The notes under the pieces were generated by a model. That model was not told the origin of the DNA. It ran no database searches and worked only from the letters and a program-made list of their open reading frames with translations. Made by a program: the position numbers and the translations under genes. DNA of 62,951 nucleotides from an uncultured Roseburia sp. (GTDB lineage: Bacteria > Bacillota > Clostridia > Lachnospirales > Lachnospiraceae), in NCBI GenBank assembly GCA_947383215.1, contig CANDCP010000014.1, positions 1-62,951 of the forward strand. The letters run 5' to 3'. Below are positions 55,987 through 62,803 of this stretch, piece by piece (position 1 is the stretch's first letter; each line of letters begins with the position of its first letter).

Positions 55987-56193
55987 ATGAATAATTGTGA
56001 CCGTCAAAACATGGAGAGTTATATGCCTTATCCGGCAGTCTCTTCCTTAAAAGACGAACCGATTGCGATGGCTTATGTGCCTTGGCAGTATTTTCATAGC
56101 ACATACGATCCGGATAAAGCCCTGATGATTGGGACCATTTTTCCTGAATTAAATAAGCCGTTCCTTGGAAAGCGAGGTGCATGTCAGTCATGA
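55987..56193 (+). CDS. cotJA: Spore coat-associated protein CotJA
   Basis: A 68-residue protein. The core PIAMAYVPWQYFHSTYDPDK then LMIGTIFPELNKPFLGKRG is the CotJA signature. ATG at 55987 has GAGG 8 nt upstream. First gene of cotJABC, which is expressed late in the mother cell in Bacillus and places CotJC in the spore coat. Confidence 0.88.
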   Translation: MNNCDRQNMESYMPYPAVSSLKDEPIAMAYVPWQYFHSTYDPDKALMIGTIFPELNKPFLGKRGACQS

Positions 56194-56459
56194 TGAACGT
56201 TCCTATGAATCAGCAGCAGCTTTTCACCTGGATTAACGAAATCAGCTTTGCCTGCAACGATATTGTTCTTTATCTCGATACGCATCCGGACGATGAGGAA
56301 GCGATGAATTATTTTAATCACTATTCCGAAATGCGAAGAAAGGCCCTCAAAACTTACGAGGAGCATTATGGTCCTCTGACGATTGACACGGCTGCTCCGG
56401 CCACCGGAAAATGGTATTGGTCTACTCAAAAATGGCCTTGGGAAGGAGGTATGTGTTAA
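56190..56459 (+). CDS. cotJB: Spore coat protein CotJB
   Basis: An 89-residue protein matching CotJB (LFTWINEISFACNDIVLYLD, then NHYSEMRRKALKTYEEHYGP, end TGKWYWSTQKWPWEGGMC). I place the start at 56190, which overlaps the cotJA stop as ATGATGA. An ATG at 56181 is 1 nt after AGGTG, too close. It ends directly before the cotJC ATG. Confidence 0.87.
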   Translation: MMNVPMNQQQLFTWINEISFACNDIVLYLDTHPDDEEAMNYFNHYSEMRRKALKTYEEHYGPLTIDTAAPATGKWYWSTQKWPWEGGMC

Positions 56460-57035
56460 ATGTGGAATTATGAAAAACGATTGCAATATCCGGTAAACAT
56501 TACACAGACAAATCCGAAGATGGCTCAGGTCATCATCAGCCAGTTCGGCGGGCCTGACGGCGAACTTTCCGCATCCATGCGTTATATCTCGCAGCGCTAT
56601 ACCATGTCAGACAAACGCGTTCAGGGCGTATTGACGGATATCGGTACCGAAGAACTTGCTCATATGGAAATTGTAAGCGCAATCATTTACCAGCTTACAA
56701 AAAATCTTACCCCTGAAGAAATCAAAGCATCCGGCTTTGATAAATATTATGTAGATCACACACTGGCCTTGTGGCCTCAGGCAGCCGGCGGCATTCCATT
56801 CAACGCCTGTGAATTTCAGTCCAAGGGTGATTCTATCACGGATTTGTTTGAAGATATGGCCGCAGAACAAAAGGCAAGAACTACCTATGATAATATACTG
56901 CGTCTCGTAAAGGATCCCGAAGTGGCCGATCCAATCCGCTTCCTGCGCGAACGGGAAGTTGTTCACTTCCAGAGATTCGGTGAAGCGAATCGGGAAGATT
57001 GTAATAAATCGGAACGCACAAAATACAATCACTAA
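56460..57035 (+). CDS. cotJC: CotJC, manganese catalase family spore coat protein
   Basis: 191 residues of ferritin-like fold. Possible metal ligands are in FGGPDGELSASMRYI, TDIGTEELAHMEIVSAII (ExxH pattern) and EDMAAEQKARTTYDN with REREVVHFQRFGEA. These match the Mn-catalase CotJC family, a structural coat protein that may also detoxify peroxide. Last gene of the operon. The atypical sequence downstream begins within 20 nt of its stop. Confidence 0.92.
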   Translation: MWNYEKRLQYPVNITQTNPKMAQVIISQFGGPDGELSASMRYISQRYTMSDKRVQGVLTDIGTEELAHMEIVSAIIYQLTKNLTPEEIKASGFDKYYVDHTLALWPQAAGGIPFNACEFQSKGDSITDLFEDMAAEQKARTTYDNILRLVKDPEVADPIRFLREREVVHFQRFGEANREDCNKSERTKYNH

Positions 57036-57053
57036 GACGCATACCCACACGCC

Positions 57054-57272
57054 CTTCAAAGCTGTGGACTTCGGCTTTCTCACACAACGAAAGGACAAGC
57101 TATTATGCTTATGGCAATAATCCAATCGTGGAAAACCCTACACCGGGAAATCCAACATTGGATTTTCCAACACAGGGAAAACCAACGCAATAAAATACAG
57201 ATATATAAAATACTAAAGTATAAATTACAAAATGATAAATTATCTATTCCTTTCCTATCCGTTCTTTTGAAT
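57054..57272 (+). pseudogene. Decayed replication-initiator-like fragment
   Basis: No intact gene lies in 57036-57646. In one frame the plus strand reads NERTSYYAYGNNPIVENPTP and continues PGNPTLDFPTQGKPTQ, then a stop. After it come interrupted NTDI, NTKV, ITK and IIYSFPIRSFEF segments. Such PTxGxPTQ-NTxxxNT repeats resemble the linker of RepA/DnaD-type initiators in clostridial plasmids and integrative elements. At least five in-frame stops mark it as a relic. The family assignment is from memory and uncertain. Confidence 0.45.
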
Positions 57273-57363
57273 TTTGATTGAATTATCCCTATCGCATGAA
57301 GGGAATGGAACGGAAAAGAGGTTGCTACAACATAGATATTCATTTATGCCTTAATTACCCTTT

Positions 57364-57441
57364 ATCAATGCCAAACAGCCAAGTCAAGGATTTACCGCTT
57401 TAGCGGCGTTTACGTCCTTGACTTGGCTGTTTGGCGTTGAT
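57364..57441. repeat. 27-bp inverted repeat with inner hairpin
   Basis: Left arm 57364-57390 and right arm 57415-57441 (TCCTTGACTTGGCTGTTTGG and onward) pair over 27 positions with a single T-G wobble. The loop itself contains CCGC/GCGG. The sequence lies in the gene-free stretch between cotJC and the MATE gene. It is too long for an ordinary terminator and may be an element-borne origin, end or 3' stem. Confidence 0.85.
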
Positions 57442-57514
57442 AGTCTGGGAAAGGCATAAAGAAGAATTTGCCGGGCTTGTGTTTCTGCCTGCTGAAGATA
57501 TGGAGTAATGGAAT

Positions 57515-57552
57515 GCCGGGGAATAGCAATCTACGGATTGCTGTTTCCCGGC
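57515..57552. repeat. 16-bp-arm hairpin
   Basis: GCCGGGGAATAGCAAT and ATTGCTGTTTCCCGGC pair around CTACGG. The GCCGGGGAAT start is shared with the terminator at 62536. A preceding in-frame stretch ends EEFAGLVFLPAEDME-stop and may be the tail of a lost gene. Confidence 0.7.
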
Positions 57553-57646
57553 TGTTTATAATAGTATTCTGATATTTTACAACGAAAAGCCTTTTAGACG
57601 GCACAACCATTGTAATCCTATCTTTTGTTTTTACTTCTTTTCTGTT

Positions 57647-59071
57647 TTAGTGTTCTTTTCTATTTTTATGCGGTTTCATAATGTTTCTAAATTCTTCTAA
57701 ATTCTTACGCCCCTGTTCTGTCATTGGCTTTATCCATTTACCTTTCATCATGTATGGTGTCATTACAAATAACCGCAATAATTCATCAGTATATATAAAT
57801 GCAAACACAAGAATAAACGGGAGTTTCAGAACCATACCAACAACCCATGTAACAGGAACGGTCAAAAACAGCAGACCACCAATTTCAAATATTGAGCCAA
57901 ATACCGTTTCCCCGCCTGCCCGAAAAGATTCATTCATAATATAACAGCTTGTCCTAATCGTACCAAAAAACAGGAAGATCAAAAGCATATATTTACCGTA
58001 AAAAATCGCCTGCGTTTCAAGACCAAACAATGTAAAAAGAGGGTTATGGAATATGTAACAAAGCAAAACGACTGTAAATGTTATAACTGGACATACATAA
58101 GCTGACCGCCGAGCATAACTGTAACCTTTAAGAAGCCTGCCTGCACCAATCTGATTTCCCACAACAACACTTGTAGCATTTGACAAACCGCCAAAAAAAG
58201 CATACACAAACCCCTCACATACCCGAAAGGCAGCCATTGCCGCAATAGCTGATTCATCTTGGTGTCCCATAACAATGTTAATAAGCATTTGCCCTATACC
58301 GTAAAATATTTCATTCATTAGAACAGGAAATAATTTCCGTAAATAATTTTTTGTAAACTGAATGTCAAAATTAAATATTTCATTTATGTGTAGGGACATG
58401 GCTCTGCGCTCTATTATCAGATAACAGGATAAAATCAACACATTTACAATACTTGATAACAATGTTCCTATGGCAGCTCCGGTAATTCCCATTTTGGGCA
58501 TTCCAAACCGCCCATAAATCAGTGTAAAATTCACACCAAAATTTACTAACAGAGAAATAACCGATGACGCAAGCGGCACTTTTACCCGTTCTGTTGATTT
58601 AAGCATAATACTAAAAACCGCAGCAAAAACCTGTAATGGATAAGATAATCCCACAATCTTCATGTAGGGTACTGCTAAACTTACAATATCTGCTTTGTCT
58701 GTATATAGCTCTAAAATGAATTTCGGGATTCCAAAATTCAGTATGCCATAAAACAACCCAACACCCCCGGCAAACACTAGGGTATAACCTGCAACACGAT
58801 TATAGCCTTTATGGTCATCAGCTCCCCAGTATTGTGACAAAAATAAAACAGCTCCACTAACAAACCCCCAATACAAATTAAATAGCAATGAGCCAATTTG
58901 GGAACATATTCCAACCGCTGCAACAGACAGTTCTCCTTGACTGCCTATCATTATTGTATCTATCATGCTTGCAGTAGTTGTAAGCAAATTCTGAACAGCA
59001 ATCGGTAACGCTATAAATATCAGCATATTTCCAAAATCATTCCATGTAATATCACATCTTCTATTTTTCAT
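57647..59071 (-). CDS. MATE family efflux transporter
   Basis: 474 residues with about twelve predicted membrane helices in two halves, as in multidrug and toxin extrusion transporters. Conserved stretches are IALPIAVQNLLTTTASMIDT near the N-terminus and FAAVFSIMLKSTERVKVPLA. The second half starts FPVLMNEIFYGIGQMLINIV. It probably exports a drug or metabolite by cation exchange, substrate unknown. AAGGAGG precedes the start. It is divergent from an AraC-type gene with shared promoter DNA. Its codon use is more AT-rich than that of the genes to the left. Confidence 0.92.
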   Translation of the reverse strand: MKNRRCDITWNDFGNMLIFIALPIAVQNLLTTTASMIDTIMIGSQGELSVAAVGICSQIGSLLFNLYWGFVSGAVLFLSQYWGADDHKGYNRVAGYTLVFAGGVGLFYGILNFGIPKFILELYTDKADIVSLAVPYMKIVGLSYPLQVFAAVFSIMLKSTERVKVPLASSVISLLVNFGVNFTLIYGRFGMPKMGITGAAIGTLLSSIVNVLILSCYLIIERRAMSLHINEIFNFDIQFTKNYLRKLFPVLMNEIFYGIGQMLINIVMGHQDESAIAAMAAFRVCEGFVYAFFGGLSNATSVVVGNQIGAGRLLKGYSYARRSAYVCPVITFTVVLLCYIFHNPLFTLFGLETQAIFYGKYMLLIFLFFGTIRTSCYIMNESFRAGGETVFGSIFEIGGLLFLTVPVTWVVGMVLKLPFILVFAFIYTDELLRLFVMTPYMMKGKWIKPMTEQGRKNLEEFRNIMKPHKNRKEH

Positions 59072-59096
59072 ATGACTAACCTCCTTGCCATTTTTC

Positions 59097-59125
59097 TTGA
59101 TTTGTGTTATATTTCGTTATACTAT
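59097..59125 (+). promoter_or_regulatory. Promoter of the araC-type gene
   Basis: TTGATT, 17 nt, TACTAT. Its -10 overlaps the -10 of the opposite promoter (59121-59149), so only one polymerase can bind at a time. Confidence 0.7.
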
Positions 59126-59149
59126 ATGACATTTTTCTCTTTAATTCAA
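59121..59149 (-). promoter_or_regulatory. Promoter of the MATE gene
   Basis: Minus strand: TTGAAT, 17 nt, TATAGT. The -10 box covers 59121-59126, five bases of which are shared with the araC-type gene's -10. Confidence 0.7.
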
Positions 59150-59204
59150 TAAACAAATTCTCTTTTTTATTACACTATATCGCAAAATATAAGGAGTGAC
59201 TGAA

Positions 59205-60098
59205 ATGAATTACAATAAGATTATTACTGATGAGAACTTAATGGAAACCATTCAGCATGGAGACAAAGAATATCCTTTTTGTTTTTATTATGACAATTTA
59301 GCTCTATTTGATTTTAATTGTGTGAATTGGCACTGGCATACAGAGATAGAATTTGTTTATGTGCAAAGCGGAACAGTTACTTTTTGTATTGGAACAGAGC
59401 AGATTACCCTGTCGGAAGGCAATGCTGTTTTCATCAATTCCAAAGTGCTTCATGAATTTTATTCAGAAGATAATGCTGTTATCCCGAATTTTGTTTGTTA
59501 TCCTACTTTTATTGCTCCAATAGAAACTCGAATTTATAATCAATATGTACAGCCAATCATTTCATCAACAATCAGCTATCAGATTTTTAGTCCTGCTCTG
59601 CCGTGGCAAAAAGAAATTCTTGATATTTTACAAGAAATATTTACTCAACAAAATTCTGCTTGTGCAAAAGAACTTATAACTTCCTCACTCCTACAAAAAT
59701 TGTGGGCGGTTTTCTTTGAACATATTGATACTACCCACTTAAATCAACAGCAGGAGCATTCTGCACAGTCACAAATCAAATTACAAGTAATGATGCAATA
59801 TATTCATACAAATTATTCCTCGCAAATCGCATTGTCGGACATAGCACAAAGCGCAGGGATAAGTAAAAGTAGTGCGCTAAGTTTTTTTCATAAATACTTA
59901 AAAAGGTCTCCTGTTAGTTATCTCATTTTGTACCGTTTGAAAAAGGCTTCTGAACTACTTATAACAACAGATCTAAAACTTGTAGAAATTGCATACGCAA
60001 CAGGATTTAATAATATTGGATATTTTTGTAAACAATACAAAATTCATTATGGTATCACTCCAACGGAATATCGAAAACTAAAAGCTCAACGTAAATAA
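59205..60098 (+). CDS. AraC family transcriptional regulator with cupin sensor
   Basis: 297 residues. The N-terminal cupin-type sensor domain (about 15-150) has WHWHTEIEFVYVQSGTVTFC and GNAVFINSKVLHEF. The C-terminal double helix-turn-helix (about 195-295) shows SDIAQSAGISKSSALSFFHK and YATGFNNIGYFCKQYKIHYG then TPTEYR. AAGGAG is 9 nt upstream of ATG 59205. It probably regulates the divergent MATE gene. The ligand is unknown. Confidence 0.9.
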   Translation: MNYNKIITDENLMETIQHGDKEYPFCFYYDNLALFDFNCVNWHWHTEIEFVYVQSGTVTFCIGTEQITLSEGNAVFINSKVLHEFYSEDNAVIPNFVCYPTFIAPIETRIYNQYVQPIISSTISYQIFSPALPWQKEILDILQEIFTQQNSACAKELITSSLLQKLWAVFFEHIDTTHLNQQQEHSAQSQIKLQVMMQYIHTNYSSQIALSDIAQSAGISKSSALSFFHKYLKRSPVSYLILYRLKKASELLITTDLKLVEIAYATGFNNIGYFCKQYKIHYGITPTEYRKLKAQRK

Positions 60099-60211
60099 AA
60101 ATCTTTTTAGTAATATAGAAAACCGTAAACTCATGTATACAACAGAGGGAAAAAATTTAATAATGGCAATCTATTTATCCCTTACGATTTGGGAATAATC
60201 AAATTAACTGC

Positions 60212-60250
60212 CTAGGAATGATGATTGACAAACCACATTCTCATTCCTAT
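60212..60250. repeat. Degenerate copy of the element hairpin
   Basis: AGGAATGA and TCATTCCT form an 8-bp inverted repeat, and the 14 bases GGAATGATGATTGA are identical to bases inside the hairpin at 62542-62555. This looks like a decayed copy of the terminator that ends the winged-helix gene downstream, suggesting past duplication. Confidence 0.55.
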
Positions 60251-60264
60251 CTTACTTAGAGGTA

Positions 60265-60289
60265 AGTATCGCACAATAAAGTGAGTACT
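60265..60289 (+). promoter_or_regulatory. Candidate HxlR operator, copy 1
   Basis: AGTATCGCAC, six bases (AATAAA), GTGAGTACT. This matches copy 2 (61402-61426) at 18 of the 19 positions outside the spacer. It is a partial dyad and ends on the first T of the -35 of the DUF1349 promoter. Confidence 0.65.
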
Positions 60290-60317
60290 TTACATATGTT
60301 CTTTGGGGAATTAAAAT
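60289..60317 (+). promoter_or_regulatory. Promoter of the DUF1349 gene
   Basis: TTTACA, 17 nt, TAAAAT, each box 5/6 to consensus. The candidate operator abuts the -35. Confidence 0.7.
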
Positions 60318-60371
60318 AAATTTAGAGATTTAACATTGCATTAACATCTATTTTCAAAGGAGGATATTTGT

Positions 60372-60962
60372 ATGGATTTCAAATGGCTCAATGAAGGACA
60401 GATAAAAACAGAAAACAACAAAATTGAAATGTTTGCCCCGGCGCAAAGTGATTTTTTCTTTAATAACGGTGCGGTTAGTGAAGAAGGAATTACGCCGGAA
60501 TCTTTATGTAATGCTCCGTTTTACCACACTGAAATTGCCGGAGATTTCGTTATGCGAGTAAAAGTGTCCCATGATTTCAAAGATACATATGACTCCGCTT
60601 CCATTATGGTAATGCAGGATATGAAAAACTGGGCGAAGTCGTGTTTTGAAATGACTGATTTTGGTACGCACGCTGTTGTTAGCGTTGTTGCAAGAAACGG
60701 GGAATGTGACGATGCGAATGGGTGCAACATTGACGGTAATGAAGTTTGGCTGCAAGTATGCAGGTGTGGCAACTCTTTTGCGTTCCATTATTCTGTTGAC
60801 GGCAAAAAATTTTACATGACGAGATTTTTTAATCTTCCTGTTGGCGAAACGGTAAAAGTAGGGCTTTTGCCGCAAGCTCCTGTTGGAAACGGCGGGACAA
60901 GGTTTTATACAGACCTCACTTTTGAACAGAAAACAGTAAAAAATATTCGTATGGGTGAATAA
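60372..60962 (+). CDS. DUF1349 family protein
   Basis: A 196-residue soluble beta-rich protein of the concanavalin/laminin-G-like DUF1349 (YesU) fold. Characteristic parts are FKWLNEGQIKTENNKIEMFA, FVMRVKVSHDFKDTYDSASI and FYMTRFFNLPVGETVKVGLL. No enzymatic residues are obvious, and ligand binding (a sugar or a small carbonyl) is possible. AAAGGAGGATA precedes the ATG, almost the same leader as the flavoprotein gene at 61507. It is preceded by the operator shared with that gene. Confidence 0.87.
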   Translation: MDFKWLNEGQIKTENNKIEMFAPAQSDFFFNNGAVSEEGITPESLCNAPFYHTEIAGDFVMRVKVSHDFKDTYDSASIMVMQDMKNWAKSCFEMTDFGTHAVVSVVARNGECDDANGCNIDGNEVWLQVCRCGNSFAFHYSVDGKKFYMTRFFNLPVGETVKVGLLPQAPVGNGGTRFYTDLTFEQKTVKNIRMGE

Positions 60963-60980
60963 ACGGCTTTATCGTCCCTA

Positions 60981-61025
60981 AGAAACAGACTGAAACCTCA
61001 AACAGTTTCAGTCCGTTTCTTTTTA
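60981..61025 (+). terminator. Rho-independent terminator after the DUF1349 gene
   Basis: GAAACAGACTGAAAC and GTTTCAGTCCGTTTC pair over 15 positions (one mismatch) around an 8-nt loop, followed by TTTTT. It lies between two convergent genes. Confidence 0.9.
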
Positions 61026-61029
61026 TATA

Positions 61030-61362
61030 TCATAATGCGTTTTCTTCTCCCCAATCACATATTGCGTTAAGTATTGGAATCAGTGATTTGCCACGTTCAG
61101 TTAAACTATATTCCACTTTAGGCGGTATTTGCGGATATTCTTTTCTATGAATTAGTTTATCAGCTTCCAGTTCTTTTAATGTTGCACTTAATGTTTTGTA
61201 GGAAATTGCTTCAATGTACTTTTTCATTTCATTAAATCGGACAATGCCAAATTCTGCTAAAACATATAATATGGTCATTTTATATTTTCCGTTAATCAAT
61301 GACAATGTATAGCTAAAACCTGTACTTCTGAAACATTCATTTGAAATAATTCGTTCACTCAT
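61030..61362 (-). CDS. HxlR family transcriptional regulator
   Basis: A 110-residue winged-helix regulator. The N-terminus CFRSTGFSYTLSLINGKYKM places a Cys where redox- or electrophile-sensing HxlR proteins (such as HypR and YodB) have theirs. The wing and recognition region shows MKKYIEAISYKTLSATLKEL and the end SLTERGKSLIPILNAICDWG. Dimers bind dyads near promoters. It is divergent from the flavoprotein gene, with one operator copy between them. Confidence 0.92.
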   Translation of the reverse strand: MSERIISNECFRSTGFSYTLSLINGKYKMTILYVLAEFGIVRFNEMKKYIEAISYKTLSATLKELEADKLIHRKEYPQIPPKVEYSLTERGKSLIPILNAICDWGEENAL

Positions 61363-61401
61363 TTTACACTTTCCTTTCTGATAGTTTATAACCTTTATGT
61401 T

Positions 61402-61426
61402 AGTATCGCACTTAAATGTGCGTACT
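61402..61426. promoter_or_regulatory. Candidate HxlR operator, copy 2
   Basis: AGTATCGCAC, TTAAAT, GTGCGTACT, with an inner dyad CGCAC/GTGCG. It sits between hxlR and the flavoprotein gene and abuts the latter's -35, in the same geometry as copy 1. Confidence 0.7.
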
Positions 61427-61453
61427 TGCTTTTGGTTTCATTCTTGCTATAAT
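61426..61453 (+). promoter_or_regulatory. Promoter of the flavoprotein gene
   Basis: TTGCTT, 16 nt, TATAAT, about 55 nt upstream of the ATG at 61507. Confidence 0.75.
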
Positions 61454-61506
61454 GATAATATCTTGTATGGGAAAAGTCAATCCCACAATCAAAGGAGGAT
61501 AATTTT

Positions 61507-62052
61507 ATGAGCAAAAAAATAGTTGTAATCACAGGCAGCCCCCGTAAAAAAGGAAACAGCTTTGCCATGACAGAGGCTTTTATCAAGGCGGCAGAAAAAA
61601 AAGGACATACAATAACCCGGTTTGACATTGCAACAATGAATGTAGGCGGGTGTCGTGCCTGCGAAACTTGCTTCAAAACGGGGAAAGCCTGTTCCTTTAA
61701 TGACGATTTTAATACCATTGCCCCGGCTATTCAGGAAGCAGATGCAGTAGTATTCTCAACCCCGGTTTACTGGTACTCTATCCCGTCACAAATTAAAGCA
61801 GTAATAGATAAGCTGTTTTCATTCTACAATGCAAAAGTTGACCTATCGGGTAAAGAATGTGCGCTGATTTCCTGTTGTGAGGAAAATGATGAATCCGTTT
61901 TTGACGGTGTACGTGTTCCGATAGAGCGTTCTGCCGCATTGCTAAACTGGAAAATGGTGGGAACGGTATTGGTTCCCGCAGTTGTCAATGTAGGAGATAT
62001 TGATAAAACAGAGGGGTGCAATCAAGCGGCTGCTTTGGCAGATAAATTTTAA
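61507..62052 (+). CDS. NAD(P)H-dependent flavin reductase / flavodoxin-fold oxidoreductase
   Basis: 181 residues with a flavodoxin-like fold. The FMN phosphate loop is GSPRKKGNSFAM (about 10-21). CRACETCFKTGKACSFNDDF is a Cys-rich loop common in iron-sulfur-flavoprotein relatives. TPVYWYSIPSQIKAVIDKLF is the second flavin and substrate loop. It likely reduces quinones, azo or nitro compounds, or a carrier. AAAGGAGG precedes the ATG. It is controlled from the shared operator and is divergent from hxlR. Confidence 0.88.
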   Translation: MSKKIVVITGSPRKKGNSFAMTEAFIKAAEKKGHTITRFDIATMNVGGCRACETCFKTGKACSFNDDFNTIAPAIQEADAVVFSTPVYWYSIPSQIKAVIDKLFSFYNAKVDLSGKECALISCCEENDESVFDGVRVPIERSAALLNWKMVGTVLVPAVVNVGDIDKTEGCNQAAALADKF

Positions 62053-62102
62053 CTAAAAGAAAAATCGCTTTAATTCAAATAACTCAAAACTTACAATAGA
62101 AG

Positions 62103-62534
62103 GTGGTGTGCAACATAGGAACAGTATTGTTGCTGACGCTTAATGAACGGGAAGAAAAAGTAATTGACAAAATAATAGCAGCAATATCTGACTGCATATC
62201 ACTTGAAGCCGTGCAGACTATCCCCGTCCCTACTTTGAGAATGTCATTTCCGGGACTGGAAATAAGGCAGAACCAACGCCGGGTATTTCAAGGCGGGAAG
62301 GAAGTCAACCTTACCCGCCTTGAATACAGTACCCTTGTATTCCTTGCTTCCAATCCCGGCATTGTCCTTACACAGACACAGATTTTTGAAGCCGTTTGGA
62401 ACATGGATAGCGATAGCTGCCATTCAAGCGTTGTCAACGTGATTTACAACCTGCGGAAAAAGATAGAGCCGGACAGCAAAAACCCGACCTACATAAAAAC
62501 CGTGTTAGGTGTCGGCTATAAATTCAGCGGATAA
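62103..62534 (+). CDS. Winged-helix protein without a receiver domain (OmpR-type output domain)
   Basis: A 143-residue protein. The C-terminal half (about 50-143) is a complete OmpR/PhoB winged helix (EVNLTRLEYSTLVFLASNPG, then SSVVNVIYNLRKKIEPDSKN and YIKTVLGVGYKF). The N-terminal half (about 1-45) is not a receiver and has no phosphorylatable Asp. Similar short proteins occur in clostridial integrative elements. The start GTG at 62103 is uncertain. GAAGG is very near, and a downstream start is possible. Confidence 0.8.
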   Translation: MVCNIGTVLLLTLNEREEKVIDKIIAAISDCISLEAVQTIPVPTLRMSFPGLEIRQNQRRVFQGGKEVNLTRLEYSTLVFLASNPGIVLTQTQIFEAVWNMDSDSCHSSVVNVIYNLRKKIEPDSKNPTYIKTVLGVGYKFSG

Positions 62535-62535
62535 A

Positions 62536-62583
62536 CGCCGGGGAATGATGATTGATACACTGTCATTTCCCGGTGTCTTTTTC
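62536..62583 (+). terminator. Terminator after the winged-helix gene
   Basis: GCCGGGGAATGA and TCATTTCCCGGTG pair around about 16 nt, followed by TCTTTTT. The arm start is shared with the hairpin at 57515. Confidence 0.85.
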
Positions 62584-62615
62584 TGCCCTTGTGGACGCTT
62601 AGAATTTATTTTTTC

Positions 62616-62635
62616 GGGATTGAGTACTCAATCCC
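62616..62635. repeat. Perfect 20-bp palindrome
   Basis: GGGATTGAGTACTCAATCCC, a perfect inverted repeat centred on AGTACT, in the 269-nt gap upstream of the right-edge gene. Candidate protein-binding site or hairpin. The rest of the gap holds nothing else I can identify. Confidence 0.75.
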
Positions 62636-62803
62636 TATGCTTGCTATTCCGCTATTCTAAACTTTTTATAAAATTTCAAAAAAACTTTGCCATTTTTTAC
62701 CTCCCGTGCGTAGTAAGTAGTAGAGGGGGAGTTTACGCTATTCCCGTATAGTGTACTTGCCACTTCTCATAAAATTTAGGGAAACCGTCTAAGGAGAAAG
62801 TTT

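Noticed and set aside
60225-60253. TTGACA-N17-TATCTT as the main promoter of the DUF1349 gene
   Set aside because: It lies in a degenerate hairpin copied from elsewhere, and its -10 is weak. TTTACA-N17-TAAAAT just downstream, abutting the operator, is a better match and has the same geometry as the flavoprotein promoter.
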